Source: Aurelia coerulea (taxonomy: Eukaryota > Cnidaria > Scyphozoa > Semaeostomeae > Ulmaridae). Taken from it: DNA of 64,000 nt. Below the pieces are notes generated by a model that saw nothing but the letters and a program-made list of their open reading frames with translations, was not told where the DNA came from and did no database searches. The stretch spans positions 10,950,501 to 11,014,500 of the forward strand of contig CM076960.1 of assembly GCA_039566865.1 (NCBI GenBank), given 5' to 3'. The translations under genes were made by a program, and so were the position numbers. Below are positions 1 to 13,700 of this stretch, piece after piece (position 1 is the stretch's first letter; every line of letters starts with the position of its first letter).

Positions 1-1661
1 CGTTAGAGAACGCAATCCATAGGAAAGAAATTAGGGGCTCATACTCTATCCTTTACCTGAGTCCTAAAACCTGGGAAAATTGAGAAAAAGCAGAGAAATT
101 ATGCATGGCCCCTCTTCTCCCTCCAAGCATTGCGTTCTATACCAAACAATGAAAATGGGTTGTCTTTACCCGTTAGAGAACGCAATCCATAGGAAAGAAA
201 TTAGGGGCTCATACTCTATCCTTAACCTGAGTCCTAAAACCTGGGAAAGTTGAGAATAAGCAGAAAAATTATGCATGGCCCCTCTTCTCCCTCCAAGCAT
301 TGCGTTCTATACCAAACAATGAAAATGGGCTGTCTTTACCCGTTAGAGAACGCAATCCATAGGAAAGAAATTAGGGGCTCATACTCTATCCTTTACCCGA
401 GTCCTAAAACCTGGGAAAATTGAGAAAAAGCAGAGAAATTATGCATGGCCCCTCTTCTCCCTCCAAGCATTGCGTTCTATACCAAACAATGAAAATGGGT
501 TGTCTTTACCCGTTAGAGAACGCAATCCATAGGAAAGAAATTAGGGGCTCATACTCTATCCTTAACCTGAGTCCTAAAACCTGGGAAAGTTGAGAAAAAG
601 CAGAAAAATTATGCATGGCCCCTCTTCTCTCTCCAAGCATTGCGTTCTATACCAAACAATGAAAATGGGCTGTCTTTACCCGTTAAAGAACGCAATCCAT
701 AGGAAAGAAATTAGGGGCTCATACTCTATCCTTTACCTGAGTCCTAAAACCTGGGAAAATTGAGAAAAAGCAGAGAAATTATGCATGGCCCCTCTTCTCC
801 CTCCAAGCATTGCGTTCTATACCAAACAATGAAAATGGGCTGTCTTTACCCGTTAGAGAACGCAATCCATAGGAAAGAAATTAGGGGCACATACTCTATC
901 CTTAACCTGAGTCCTAAAACCTGGGAAAGTTGAGAAAAAGCAGAGAAATTATGCATGGCCCCTCTTCTCTCTCCAAGCATTGCGTTCTATACCAAACAAT
1001 GAAAATGGGTTGTCTTTACCCGTTAGAGAACGCAATCCATAGGTAAGAAATTAGGGGCTCATACTCTATCCTTAACCTGAGTCCTAAAACCTGGGAAAGT
1101 TGAGAAAAAGCAGAAAAATTATGCATGGCCCCTCTTCTCCCTCCAAGCATTGCGTTCTATACCAAACAATGAAAATGGGCTGTCTTTACCCGTTAGAGAA
1201 CGCAATCCATAGGAAAGAAATTAGGGGCTCATACTCTATCCTTAACCTGAGTCCTAAAACCTGGGAAAATTGAGAAAAAGCAGAGAAATTATGCATGGCC
1301 CCTCTTCTCCCTCCAAGCATTGCGTTCTATACCAAACAATGAAAATGGGCAGTCTTTACCCGTTAGAGAACGCAATCCATAGGAAAGAAATTAGGGGCAC
1401 ATACTCTATCCTTAACCTGAGTCCTAAAACCTGGGAAAGTTGAGAAAAAGCAGAGAAATTATGCATGGCCCCTCTTCTCTCTCCAAGCATTGCGTTCTAT
1501 ACCAAACAATGAAAATGGGTTGTCTTTACCCGTTAGAGAACGCAATCCATAGGAAAGAAATTAGGGGCTCATACTCTATCCTTTACCCGAGTCCTAAAAC
1601 CTGGGAAAATTGAGAAAAAGCAGAGAAATTATGCATGGCCCCTCTTCTCCCTCCAAGCATT

Positions 1662-1957
1662 CCTGTACGAAAATACAAGGCCATGTAATAGCCATGTACA
1701 AGCCTATGGCCTTGTAACCTTGTTATAGCCTGGAATAGCCTTGCTGTAACCTTGTAAATGGCTTGAAAAATGCTAATTAGCCTTGTAGAAGCCTTGTGGA
1801 AACCTTGTGTCAGACTGGTTGCAGCTTGGAATCTTACTGATAGCCTTGTAATTTTCTTCCAAGGTTAGTACAAGGTTATAACAAGGTCATAATCCCCTCT
1901 ACAAGGCTAAAACTTGGCCTGTACAAGGCCAAGTTTAGCCTTGTATTTTTGTACAGG
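1662..1957. mobile_element. MITE-like insertion in the satellite, rich in CCTTGTA/TACAAGG
   Basis: A 296-bp block interrupts a satellite monomer between CAAGCATT and TTGCGTTC. The ends are inverted repeats: it starts CCTGTACGAAAATACAAGGC and ends with the complement, with one mismatch in 20. Flanking bases are consistent with a 2-bp TT target duplication. The inside holds many copies of CCTTGTA or TACAAGG on both strands, so it folds extensively. There is no ORF. Termini and insertion are seen directly; the superfamily is not assigned because a TT duplication is not diagnostic. Confidence 0.85.
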
Positions 1958-4900
1958 TTGCGTTCTATACCAAACAATGAAAATGGGTTGTCTTTACCCG
2001 TTAGAGAACGCAATCCATAGGAAAGAAATTAGGGGCTCATACTCTATCCTTAACCTGAGTCCTAAAACCTGGGAAAGTTGAGAAAAAGCAGAAAAATTAT
2101 GCATGGCCCCTCTTCTCCCTCCAAGCATTGCGTTCTATACCAAACAATGAAAATGGGCTGTCTTTACCCGTTAGAGAACGCAATCCATAGGAAAGAAATT
2201 AGGGGCACATACTCTATCCTTAACCTGAGTCCTAAAACCTAGGAAAGTTGAGAAAAAGCAGAAAAATTATGCATGGCCCCTCTTCTCCCTCCAAGCATTG
2301 CGTTCTATACCAAACAATGAAAATGGGCTGTCTTTACCCGTTAGAGAACGCAATCCATAGGAAAGAAATTAGGGGCTCATACTCTATCCTTAACCTGAGT
2401 CCTAAAACCTGGGAAAGTTGAGAAAAAGCAGAAAAATTATGCATGGCCCCTCTTCTCCCTCCAAGCATTGCGTTCTATACCAAACAATGAAAATGGGCTG
2501 TCTTTACCCGTTAAAGAACGCAATCCATAGGAAAGAAATTAGGGGCTCATACTCTATCCTTAACCTGAGTCCTAAAACCTGGGAAAGTTGAGAAAAAGCA
2601 GAAAAATTATGCATGGCCCCTCTTCTCCCTCCAACATTGCGTTCTATACCAAACAATGAAAATGGGCTGTCTTTACCCGTTAGAGAACGCAATCCATAGG
2701 AAAGAAATTAGGGGCTCACACTCTATCCTTAACCTGAGTCCTAAAACCTGGGAAAGTTGAGAAAAAGCAGAAAAATTATGCATGGCCCCTCTTCTCCCTC
2801 CAAGCATTGCGTTCTATACCAAACAATGAAAATGGGCAGTCTTTACCCGTTAGAGAACGCAATCCATAGGAAAGAAATTAGGGGCACATACTCTATCCTT
2901 AACCTGAGTCCTAAAACCTAGGAAAGTTGAGAAAAAGCAGAAAGATTATGCATGGCCCCTCTTCTCCCTCCAAGCATTGCGTTCTATACCAAACAATGAA
3001 AATGGGCTGTCTTTACCCGCTAGAGAACGCAATCCATAGGAAAGAAATTAGGGGCTCATACTCTATCCTTAACCTGAGTCCTAAAACCTGGGAAAGTTGA
3101 TAAAAAGCAGAAAAATTATGCATGGCCCCTCTTCTCCCTCCAAGCATTGCGTTCTATACCAAACAATGAAAATGGGCTGTCTTTACCCGTTAGAGAACGC
3201 AATCCATAGGAAAGAAATTAGGGGCTCATACTCTATCCTTAACCTGAGTCCTAAAACCTGGGAAAGTTGAGAAAAAGCAGAAAAATTATGCATGGCCCCT
3301 CTTCTCCCTCCAAGCATTGCGTTCTATACCAAACAATGAAAATGGGCTCTCTTTACCCGTTAGAGAACGCAATCCATAGGAAAGAAATTAGGGGCTCATA
3401 CTCTATCCTTAACCTGAGTCCTAAAACCTGGAAAAGTTGAGAAAAAGCAGAGAAATTATGCATGGCCCCTCTTCTCCCTCCAAGCATTGCGTTCTATACC
3501 AAACAATGAAAATGGGCTGTCTTTACCCGTTAGAGAACGCAATCCATAGGAAAGAAATTAGGGGCTCATACTCTATCCTTAACCTGAATCCTAAAACCTG
3601 GGAAAGTTGAGAAAAAGCAGAAAAATTATGCATGGCCCCTCTTCTCCCTCCAAGCATTGCGTTCTATACCAAACAATGAAAATGGGCTGTCTTTACCCGT
3701 TAGAGAACGCAATCCATAGGAAAGAAATTAGGGGCTCATACTCTATCCTTAACCTGAGTCCTAAAACCTGGGAAAGTTGAGAAAAAGCAGAGAAATTATG
3801 CATGGCCCCTCTTCTCTCTCCAAGCATTGCGTTCTATACCAAACAATGAAAATGGGTTGTCTTTACCCGTTAGAGAACGCAATCCATAGGAAAGAAATTA
3901 GGGGCTCATACTCTATCCTTTACCTGAGTCCTAAAACCTGGGAAAATTGAGAAAAAGCAGATAAATTATGCATGGCCCCTCTTCTCCCTCCAAGCATTGC
4001 GTTCTATACCAAACAATGAAAATGGGCTGTCTTTACCCGTTAGAGAACGCAATCCATAGGAAAGAAATTAGGGGCTCATACTCTATCCTTAACCTGAGTC
4101 CTAAAACCTGGGAAAATTGAGAAAAAGCAGATAAATTATGCATGGCCCCTCTTCTCCCTCCAAGCATTGCGTTCTATACCAAACAATGAAAATGGGCTGT
4201 CTTTATCCGTTAGAGAACGCAATCCATAGGAAAGAAATTAGGGGCTCATACTCTATCCTTAACCTGAGTCCTAAAACCTGGGAAAATTGAGAAAAAGCAG
4301 AGAAATTATGCATGGCCCCTCTTCTCCCTCCAAGCATTGCCTTCTATACCAAACAATGAAAATGGGCTGTCTTTACCCGTTAGAGAACGCAATCCATAGG
4401 AAAGAAATTAGGGGCTCATACTCTATCCTTAACCTGAGTCCTAAAACCTGGGAAAGTTGAGAAAAAGCAGAGAAATTATGCATGGCCCCTCTTCTCTCTC
4501 CAAGCATTGCGTTCTATACCAAACAATGAACATGGGTTGTCTTTACCCGTTAGAGAACGCAATCCATAGGAAAGAAATTAGGGGCTCATACTCTATCCTT
4601 AACTTGAGTCCTAAAACCTGGGAAAATTGAGAAAAAGCAGAAAATGTATGCATGGCCCCTCTTCTCCCTCCAAGCATTGCCTTCTATACCAAACAATGAA
4701 AATGGGCTGTCTTTACCCGTTAGAGAACGCAATCCATAGGAAAGAAATTAGGGGCTCTACTCTATCCTTAACCTGAGTCCTAAAACCTGGGAAAGTTGAG
4801 AAAAAGCAGAAAATTATGCATGGCCCCTCTTCTCCCTCCAAGCATTGCGTTCTATACCAAACAATGAAAATGGGCTGTCTTTACCCGTTAGAGAACGCAA

Positions 4901-5869
4901 TCCATAGGAAAGAAATTAGGGGCTCATACTCTATCCTTAGCCTGAGTCCTAAAACCTGGGAAAGTTGAGAAAAAGCAGAGAAATTATGCATGGCCCCTCT
5001 TCTCTCTCCAAGCATTGCGTTCTATACCAAACAATGAAAATGGGCTGTCTTTACCCGTTAGAGAACGCAATCCATAGGAAAGAAATTAGGGGCTCACACT
5101 CTATCCTTAACCTGAGTCCTAAAACCTGGGAAAGTTGAGAAAAAGCAGAAAAATTATGCATGGCCCCTCTTCTCCCTCCAAGCATTGCGTTCTATACCAA
5201 ACAATGAAAATGGGCAGTCTTTACCCGTTAGAGAACGCAATCCATAGGAAAGAAATTAGGGGCACATACTCTATCCTTAACTCATTCATGCCCAAAAGAT
5301 TTGGGCGCCAAAACCGTGCAATGCCCAAAGCAAAATGGCAGAAAACTCTCGTGCAGAGTAGTCTCAAAACATTATGAAACAATGAATAAACAGCAAATTA
5401 TTTCAAAATATCTTCTAAAAACAAAGTTCAGATTAAGAGTTCACCTTTTTGAACGTGAAATTGAATGAAGTGCGTGAAGAGAAATCAACGTCCACGGCGA
5501 GTACAAACTTTGGATGAAATATTTTTCATGTTTTGTCCAATAATTTCTTGCATTATTCGTACAGTTATTGATAGTTAAATAGATAGTTTTAGATTTAGTT
5601 AGCTTCTCCTGTCCATATCGTCTTTGAATGTATCTTAATTGGGCTTCTGTGCAATATGAAACACAATTTATCAGCGCTTCCTTGCCTTCATCACAAGACC
5701 GGAAAATAGGCCCGTTGCTCATTTGTTAAAAAATCGTTCGTTATGCTCCAAAATAAAGTCGTGAAAGGGGCTAAGTTTCCTTCAGTTATTGCAAGCATAT
5801 CTAGACAAGTCTTTTAGATGCATATTGAAATATTTTGTAACAGCGGCATTCCATCCCGGCCAAAATTTG

Positions 5870-6250
5870 CTCAAGGATAACCTAGGATTTACCTAGGTCA
5901 ACCTTGGTGCATTGCTCATGGATTACCTAGGTTTGAAGCTAGGTTTTCCTTGAGGCAATCCTTGGGCAGACCTAGGTAATCCTAGGTTTCAAATTGGAAC
6001 AACGTAGCTGTATCGGAAGATAGGAAAGCTCAAGGAAAACCTAGGTATGCTCAAGGATGCCATATATGGACGTTCTCAACCGATTCATCGACCTAGGTAT
6101 ACCTAGGTCTAACCTAGGTTATCTCGGGATAATCGAATAGGATCACGTGACGGAAGACCTAGGTTTTCTCAAGGTTAACCTAGGTTATTAAGCCTCTCCT
6201 TCAACACGTCAAAACCTAGGTTTAACCTAGGTTTAACATAGGGGTGTACC
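5870..6250. repeat. ACCTAGGT-rich palindromic-word block
   Basis: About 380 bp holding more than a dozen copies of ACCTAGGT or close variants, mixed with CTCAAGGA/TCCTTGAG words. The word is self-complementary, so any two copies can pair. It lies inside the piggyBac-type element. I could not define clean terminal repeats or a target duplication, so whether this is a nested MITE or internal amplification is open. Confidence 0.7.
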
Positions 6251-6933
6251 GGTTGGAACCGGATTAACCAGACTTTTCATGCAATCTGATTCAAAATCGT
6301 TACATCCTCGTAGCATCCTCAAACTGTCCTCATACGTATTTTTCGTTAGAAACTAAGAAGTTGACCCCGCTATCAATTCAATGTTCTTTCAAAATGTCTG
6401 TTAAATTGTGCATCACCTATATATAGTACAGGAAATAAGTCAAAATTAATGAAATATACAAGAGGCTACGTATTTTGTAGACAAGAAGACGGATTTCGCG
6501 GATGTTTTTTCGTCTACCTTTCTGATGAAGAGCATCATATGAAAAATAGATGCAACAAAAAGAATGCAAACATTAGAAGCACGGCATCTTCTTTTTAAAA
6601 GCCCAAGATAGATAACGATGTTTCCTCGCTTCAAGTTTCTCGAGACTCGTACAGTTTTTCAAATCAAAACTTTTTGATGCCGCGGCAAATCTTTAGTCTC
6701 ATTTTGTCTTTCTTTGCAAGTTCAACACCAAGACAAACACAAACAAACCTTTCAATTGTTAACCAATATTTTCTTCCATCAAATTCTTGCAAATCTTTGT
6801 AACAAGTTATACAATTGACTTTCTCCATCGGAAAATTAAATGTAACAACTGCCAGCCATAACAGCAACGGAAAGAGTTAGGTCTCTCCGTCTTCAGAAAA
6901 TTCTGCCCGTCTCGAAAACGAGCTTGTGTGATT

Positions 6934-7187
6934 GATCAAGGAAATTCTAGGAGCCTGGGGACATTTCAAGGTTTTTCAAGGCCCTCGGGTGTGTACGATT
7001 TTCTCAAGGTTTGAAAATAAACCTTGAAATTATAACTCAGCTCAAGGATTCTCAAGGACCTTGATCTACTAATTTCAAGGTTTTTTGTCAGTTCAGATAT
7101 ACCTGTTCAAGGTTCCTGGGGATTCCTTGATCAGATCAAGGTTTTCTCAAGGATAAGCAAGGAAATTCTAGGATCCTTGATCACAAA
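6934..7187. repeat. TCAAGG-rich block, probable nested MITE
   Basis: About 254 bp beginning TGATCAAGGA and ending with its complement TCCTTGATCA, with TCAAGG or CCTTGA words throughout (about 15). The sequence AAGGAAATTCTAGGA occurs directly repeated near both ends. No ORF and no clear target duplication. It resembles the block at 5870-6250 in design but uses a different dominant word. Confidence 0.6.
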
Positions 7188-7640
7188 AATTGCCCGGGAT
7201 GTTTGAGCTTGCTCTTCGCCACATCTCCTTCCCGGCTGGCGATATGGGCCTAAGCGCATCTCCATCATAACCTTGCTACTTTCCCTCAACAGTTTCTTGT
7301 TTCCTTTTCCTTCCACTGCAATAAATCTTTACTTGGTTCATTACCAAACAGTTTCCTTGCAATCTACATCGCTAAATAGCCATACAAAGATGCATTTAAT
7401 GTAAGACAAAAGCTGTGAAGTCCGAAGGATTGCAAGATAACAAACAAAATGGCGCCCAAAATTTGATTTTCAAGAACGGAAAAGTTTGTCCGACTCTTGT
7501 CAACAATTTCAGTACTGCACCCTATTGTTTTCTTTCCAGATGATAAAGCTCCATTATGCACTCTTACTGTTCTATTGTCTTTTTCCAACCAATCACCTTC
7601 CATAACCTCGAGAAGAGAAGCTAAAACAATGTAACTCTCT

Positions 7641-7707
7641 GTGACGACTGTAGTCGTTCTGGGCTTTCAGAGTTTGATACCCTGTGACGCCTGTAGTCGC
7701 TCTGGGC
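7641..7707 (+). repeat. Two 24-bp subterminal direct repeats of the piggyBac-type element
   Basis: Two copies of a 24-bp word of the form GTGACGMCTGTAGTCG followed by YTCTGGGC lie at 7641-7664 and 7684-7707 and differ at two positions. The second abuts the right terminal repeat. Subterminal repeats near the ends are common transposase-binding sites in piggyBac relatives; that role here is inference. Confidence 0.7.
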
Positions 7708-10700
7708 ATGAATGAGTTAACCTGAGTCCTAAAACCTAGGAAAGTTGAGAAAAAGCAGAAAGATTATGCATGGCCCCTCTTCTCCCTCCAAGCATTGCGT
7801 TCTATACCAAACAATGAAAATGGGCTGTCTTTACCCGCTAGAGAACGCAATCCATAGGAAAGAAATTATGGGGCTCATACTCTATCCTTAACCTGAGTCC
7901 TAAAACCTGGGAAAGTTGATAAAAAGCAGAAAAATTATGCATGGCCCCTCTTCTCCCTCCAAGCATTGCGTTCTATACCAAACAATGAAAATGGGCTGTC
8001 TTTACCCGTTAGAGAACGCAATCCATAGGAAAGAAATTAGGGGCTCATACTCTATCCTTAACCTGAGTCCTAAAACCTGGGAAAGTTGAGAAAAAGCAGA
8101 AAAATTATGCATGGCCCCTCTTCTCCCTCCAAGCATTGCGTTCTATACCAAACAATGAAAATGGGCTCTCTTTACCCGTTAGAGAACGCAATCCATAGGA
8201 AAGAAATTAGGGGCTCATACTCTATCCTTAACCTGAGTCCTAAAACCTGGAAAAGTTGAGAAAAAGCAGAGAAATTATGCATGGCCCCTCTTCTCCCTCC
8301 AAGCATTGCGTTCTATACCAAACAATGAAAATGGGCTGTCTTTACCCGTTAGAGAACGCAATCCATAGGAAAGAAATTAGGGGCTCATACTCTATCCTTA
8401 GCCTGAATCCTAAAACCTGGGAAAGTTGAGAAAAAGCAGAAAAATTATGCATGGCCCCTCTTCTCCCTCCAAGCATTGCGTTCTATACCAAACAATGAAA
8501 ATGGGCTGTCTTTACCCGTTAGAGAACGCAATCCATAGGAAAGAAATTAGGGGCTCATACTCTATCCTTAACCTGAGTCCTAAAACCTGGGAAAGTTGAG
8601 AAAAAGCAGAGAAATTATGCATGGCCCCTCTTCTCTCTCCAAGCATTGCGTTCTATACCAAACAATGAAAATGGGTTGTCTTTACCCGTTAGAGAACGCA
8701 ATCCATAGGAAAGAAATTAGGGGCTCATACTCTATCCTTTACCTGAGTCCTAAAACCTGGGAAAATTGAGAAAAAGCAGATAAATTATGCATGGCCCCTC
8801 TTCTCCCTCCAAGCATTGCGTTCTATACCAAACAATGAAAATGGGCTGTCTTTACCCGTTAGAGAACGCAATCCATAGGAAAGAAATTAGGGGCTCATAC
8901 TCTATCCTTAACCTGAGTCCTAAAACCTGGGAAAATTGAGAAAAAGCAGATAAATTATGCATGGCCCCTCTTCTCCCTCCAAGCATTGCGTTCTATACCA
9001 AACAATGAAAATGGGCTGTCTTTATCCGCTAGAGAACGCAATCCATAGGAAAGAAATTAGGGGCTCATACTCTATCCTTAACCTGAGTCCTAAAACCTGG
9101 GAAAATTGAGAAAAAGCAGAGAAATTATGCATGGCCCCTCTTCTCCCTCCAAGCATTGCCTTCTATACCAAACAATGAAAATGGGCTGTCTTTACCCGTT
9201 AGAGAACGCAATCCATAGGAAAGAAATTAGGGGCTCATACTCTATCCTTAACCTGAGTCCTAAAACCTGGGAAAGTTGAGAAAAAGCAGAGAAATTATGC
9301 ATGGCCCCTCTTCTCTCTCCAAGCATTGCGTTCTATACCAAACAATGAACATGGGTTGTCTTTACCCGTTAGAGAACGCAATCCATAGGAAAGAAATTAG
9401 GGGCTCATACTCTATCCTTAACTTGAGTCCTAAAACCTGGGAAAATTGAGAAAAAGCAGAAAATGTATGCATGGCCCCTCTTCTCCCTCCAAGCATTGCC
9501 TTCTATACCAAACAATGAAAATGGGCTGTCTTTACCCGTTAGAGAACGCAATCCATAGGAAAGAAATTAGGGGCTCTACTCTATCCTTAACCTGAGTCCT
9601 AAAACCTGGGAAAATTGAGAAAAAGCAGATAAATTATGCATGGCCCCTCTTCTCCCTCCAAGCATTGCGTTCTATACCAAACAATGAAAATGGGCTGTCT
9701 TTACCCGTTAGAGAACGCAATCCATAGGAAAGAAATTAGGGGCTCATACTCTATCCTTAACCTGAGTCCTAAAACCTGGGAAAATTGAGAAAAAGCAGAT
9801 AAATTATGCATGGCCCCTCTTCTCCCTCCAAGCATTGCGTTCTATACCAAACAATGAAAATGGGCTGTCTTTATCCGCTAGAGAACGCAATCCATAGGAA
9901 AGAAATTAGGGGCTCATACTCTATCCTTAACCTGAGTCCTAAAACCTGGGAAAATTGAGAAAAAGCAGAGAAATTATGCATGGCCCCTCTTCTCCCTCCA
10001 AGCATTGCCTTCTATACCAAACAATGAAAATGGGCTGTCTTTACCCGTTAGAGAACGCAATCCATAGGAAAGAAATTAGGGGCTCATACTCTATCCTTAA
10101 CCTGAGTCCTAAAACCTGGGAAAGTTGAGAAAAAGCAGAGAAATTATGCATGGCCCCTCTTCTCTCTCCAAGCATTGCGTTCTATACCAAACAATGAACA
10201 TGGGTTGTCTTTACCCGTTAGAGAACGCAATCCATAGGAAAGAAATTAGGGGCTCATACTCTATCCTTAACTTGAGTCCTAAAACCTGGGAAAATTGAGA
10301 AAAAGCAGAAAATGTATGCATGGCCCCTCTTCTCCCTCCAAGCATTGCGTTCTATACCAAACAATGAAAATGGGCTGTCTTTACCCGTTAGAGAACGCAA
10401 TCCATAGGAAAGAAATTAGGGGCTCATACTCTATCCTTAACCTGAGTCCTAAAACCTGGGAAAGTTGAGAAAAAGCAGAAAAATTATGCATGGCCCCTCT
10501 TCTCCCTCCAAGCATTGCGTTCTATACCAAACAATGAAAATGGGCTGTCTTTACCCGTTAAAGAACGCAATCCATAGGAAAGAAATTAGGGGCTCATACT
10601 CTATCCTTAACCTGAGTCCTAAAACCTGGGAAAGTTGAGAAAAAGCAGAAAAATTATGCATGGCCCCTCTTCTCCCTCCAACATTGCGTTCTATACCAAA

Positions 10701-13700
10701 CAATGAAAATGGGCTGTCTTTACCCGTTAGAGAACGCAATCCATAGGAAAGAAATTAGGGGCTCACACTCTATCCTTAACCTGAGTCCTAAAACCTGGGA
10801 AAGTTGAGAAAAAGCAGAAAAATTATGCATGGCCCCTCTTCTCCCTCCAAGCATTGCGTTCTATACCAAACAATGAAAATGGGCAGTCTTTACCCGTTAG
10901 AGAACGCAATCCATAGGAAAGAAATTAGGGGCACATACTCTATCCTTAACCTGAGTCCTAAAACCTAGGAAAGTTGAGAAAAAGCAGAAAGATTATGCAT
11001 GGCCCCTCTTCTCCCTCCAAGCATTGCGTTCTATACCAAACAATGAAAATGGGCTGTCTTTACCCGTTAGAGAACGCAATCCATAGGAAAGAAATTAGGG
11101 GCTCATACTCTATCCTTAACCTGAGTCCTAAAACCTGGGAAAGTTGATAAAAAGCAGAAAAATTATGCATGGCCCCTCTTCTCCCTCCAAGCATTGCGTT
11201 CTATACCAAACAATGAAAATGGGCTGTCTTTACCCGTTAGAGAACGCAATCCATAGGAAAGAAATTAGGGGCTCATACTCTATCCTTAACCTGAGTCCTA
11301 AAACCTGGGAAAGTTGAGAAAAAGCAGAAAAATTATGCATGGCCCCTCTTCTCCCTCCAAGCATTGCGTTCTATACCAAACAATGAAAATGGGCTCTCTT
11401 TACCCGTTAGAGAACGCAATCCATAGGAAAGAAATTAGGGGCTCATACTCTATCCTTAACCTGAGTCCTAAAACCTGGAAAAGTTGAGAAAAAGCAGAGA
11501 AATTATGCATGGCCCCTCTTCTCCCTCCAAGCATTGCGTTCTATACCAAACAATGAAAATGGGCTGTCTTTACCCGTTAGAGAACGCAATCCATAGGAAA
11601 GAAATTAGGGGCTCATACTCTATCCTTAACCTGAATCCTAAAACCTGGGAAAGTTGAGAAAAAGCAGAAAAATTATGCATGGCCCCTCTTCTCCCTCCAA
11701 GCATTGCGTTCTATACCAAACAATGAAAATGGGCTGTCTTTACCCGTTAGAGAACGCAATCCATAGGAAAGAAATTAGGGGCTCATACTCTATCCTTAAC
11801 CTGAGTCCTAAAACCTGGGAAAGTTGAGAAAAAGCAGAGAAATTATGCATGGCCCCTCTTCTCTCTCCAAGCATTGCGTTCTATACCAAACAATGAAAAT
11901 GGGCAGTCTTTACCCGTTAGAGAACGCAATCCATAGGAAAGAAATTAGGGGCACATACTCTATCCTTAACCTGAGTCCTAAAACCTGGGAAAGTTGAGAA
12001 AAAGCAGAGAAATTATGCATGGCCCCTCTTCTCTCTCCAAGCATTGCCTTCTATACCAAACAATGAAAATGGGTTGTCTTTACCCGTTAGAGAACGCAAT
12101 CCATAGGAAAGAAATTAGGGGCTCATACTCTATCCTTTACCTGAGTCCTAAAACCTGGGAAAATTGAGAAAAAGCAGATAAATTATGCATGGCCCCTCTT
12201 CTCCCTCCAAGCATTGCGTTCTATACCAAACAATGAAAATGGGCTGTCTTTACCCGTTAGAGAACGCAATCCATAGGAAAGAAATTAGGGGCACATACTC
12301 TATCCTTAACCTGAGTCCTAAAACCTAGGAAAGTTGAGAAAAAGCAGAAAAATTATGCATGGCCCCTCTTCTCCCTCCAAGCATTGCGTTCTATACCAAA
12401 CAATGAAAATGGGCTGTCTTTACCCGTTAGAGAACGCAATCCATAGGAAAGAAATTAGGGGCTCATACTCTATCCTTAACCTGAGTCCTAAAACCTGGGA
12501 AAGTTGAGAAAAAGCAGAAAAATTATGCATGGCCCCTCTTCTCCCTCCAAGCATTGCGTTCTATACCAAACAATGAAAATGGGCTGTCTTTACCCGTTAA
12601 AGAACGCAATCCATAGGAAAGAAATTAGGGGCTCATACTCTATCCTTAACCTGAGTCCTAAAACCTGGGAAAGTTGAGAAAAAGCAGAAAAATTATGCAT
12701 GGCCCCTCTTCTCCCTCCAACATTGCGTTCTATACCAAACAATGAAAATGGGCTGTCTTTACCCGCTAGAGAACGCAATCCATAGGAAAGAAATTAGGGG
12801 CTCATACTCTATCCTTAACCTGAGTCCTAAAACCTGGGAAAGTTGATAAAAAGCAGAAAAATTATGCATGGCCCCTCTTCTCCCTCCAAGCATTGCGTTC
12901 TATACCAAACAATGAAAATGGGCTGTCTTTACCCGTTAGAGAACGCAATCCATAGGAAAGAAATTAGGGGCTCATACTCTATCCTTAACCTGAGTCCTAA
13001 AACCTGGGAAAGTTGAGAAAAAGCAGAAAAATTATGCATGGCCCCTCTTCTCCCTCCAAGCATTGCGTTCTATACCAAACAATGAAAATGGGCTCTCTTT
13101 ACCCGTTAGAGAACGCAATCCATAGGAAAGAAATTAGGGGCTCATACTCTATCCTTAACCTGAGTCCTAAAACCTGGAAAAGTTGAGAAAAAGCAGAGAA
13201 ATTATGCATGGCCCCTCTTCTCCCTCCAAGCATTGCGTTCTATACCAAACAATGAAAATGGGCTGTCTTTACCCGTTAGAGAACGCAATCCATAGGAAAG
13301 AAATTAGGGGCTCATACTCTATCCTTAACCTGAATCCTAAAACCTGGGAAAGTTGAGAAAAAGCAGAAAAATTATGCATGGCCCCTCTTCTCCCTCCAAG
13401 CATTGCGTTCTATACCAAACAATGAAAATGGGCTGTCTTTACCCGTTAGAGAACGCAATCCATAGGAAAGAAATTAGGGGCTCATACTCTATCCTTAACC
13501 TGAGTCCTAAAACCTGGGAAAGTTGAGAAAAAGCAGAGAAATTATGCATGGCCCCTCTTCTCTCTCCAAGCATTGCGTTCTATACCAAACAATGAAAATG
13601 GGCAGTCTTTACCCGTTAGAGAACGCAATCCATAGGAAAGAAATTAGGGGCACATACTCTATCCTTAACCTGAGTCCTAAAACCTGGGAAAGTTGAGAAA

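Larger units (their letters stand above)
5281..7716. mobile_element. Non-autonomous piggyBac-type element (TTAA target site)
   Basis: The satellite monomer is interrupted exactly at its natural TTAA (5277-5280), and TTAA is repeated at 7717-7720, after which the monomer resumes. The insert is 2436 bp. Its ends are a perfect 14-bp inverted repeat, CTCATTCATGCCCA. A TTAA duplication with short inverted repeats is typical of piggyBac, though Kolobok elements also use TTAA. No transposase was found: the largest ORF is 93 codons (5441-5722, minus) and I do not recognise it. The interior carries two word-rich repeat blocks (5870-6250 and 6934-7187), probably nested elements or captured DNA. Empty versions of the same satellite site occur near 2903 and 10950. 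Confidence 0.88.

Noticed and set aside
2504..2692. Recurring 60-80-codon ORFs in the 170-bp satellite (also at 10551, 12590, 16667, 44470 and 48209-52000)
   Set aside because: They are read-throughs of tandem monomers, appear only where a variant removes a stop, and end in neighbouring monomers; no codon constraint is visible.
5441..5722. 93-codon minus-strand ORF inside the piggyBac-type element
   Set aside because: No transposase motif or other recognisable domain; length is compatible with chance in AT-rich DNA.
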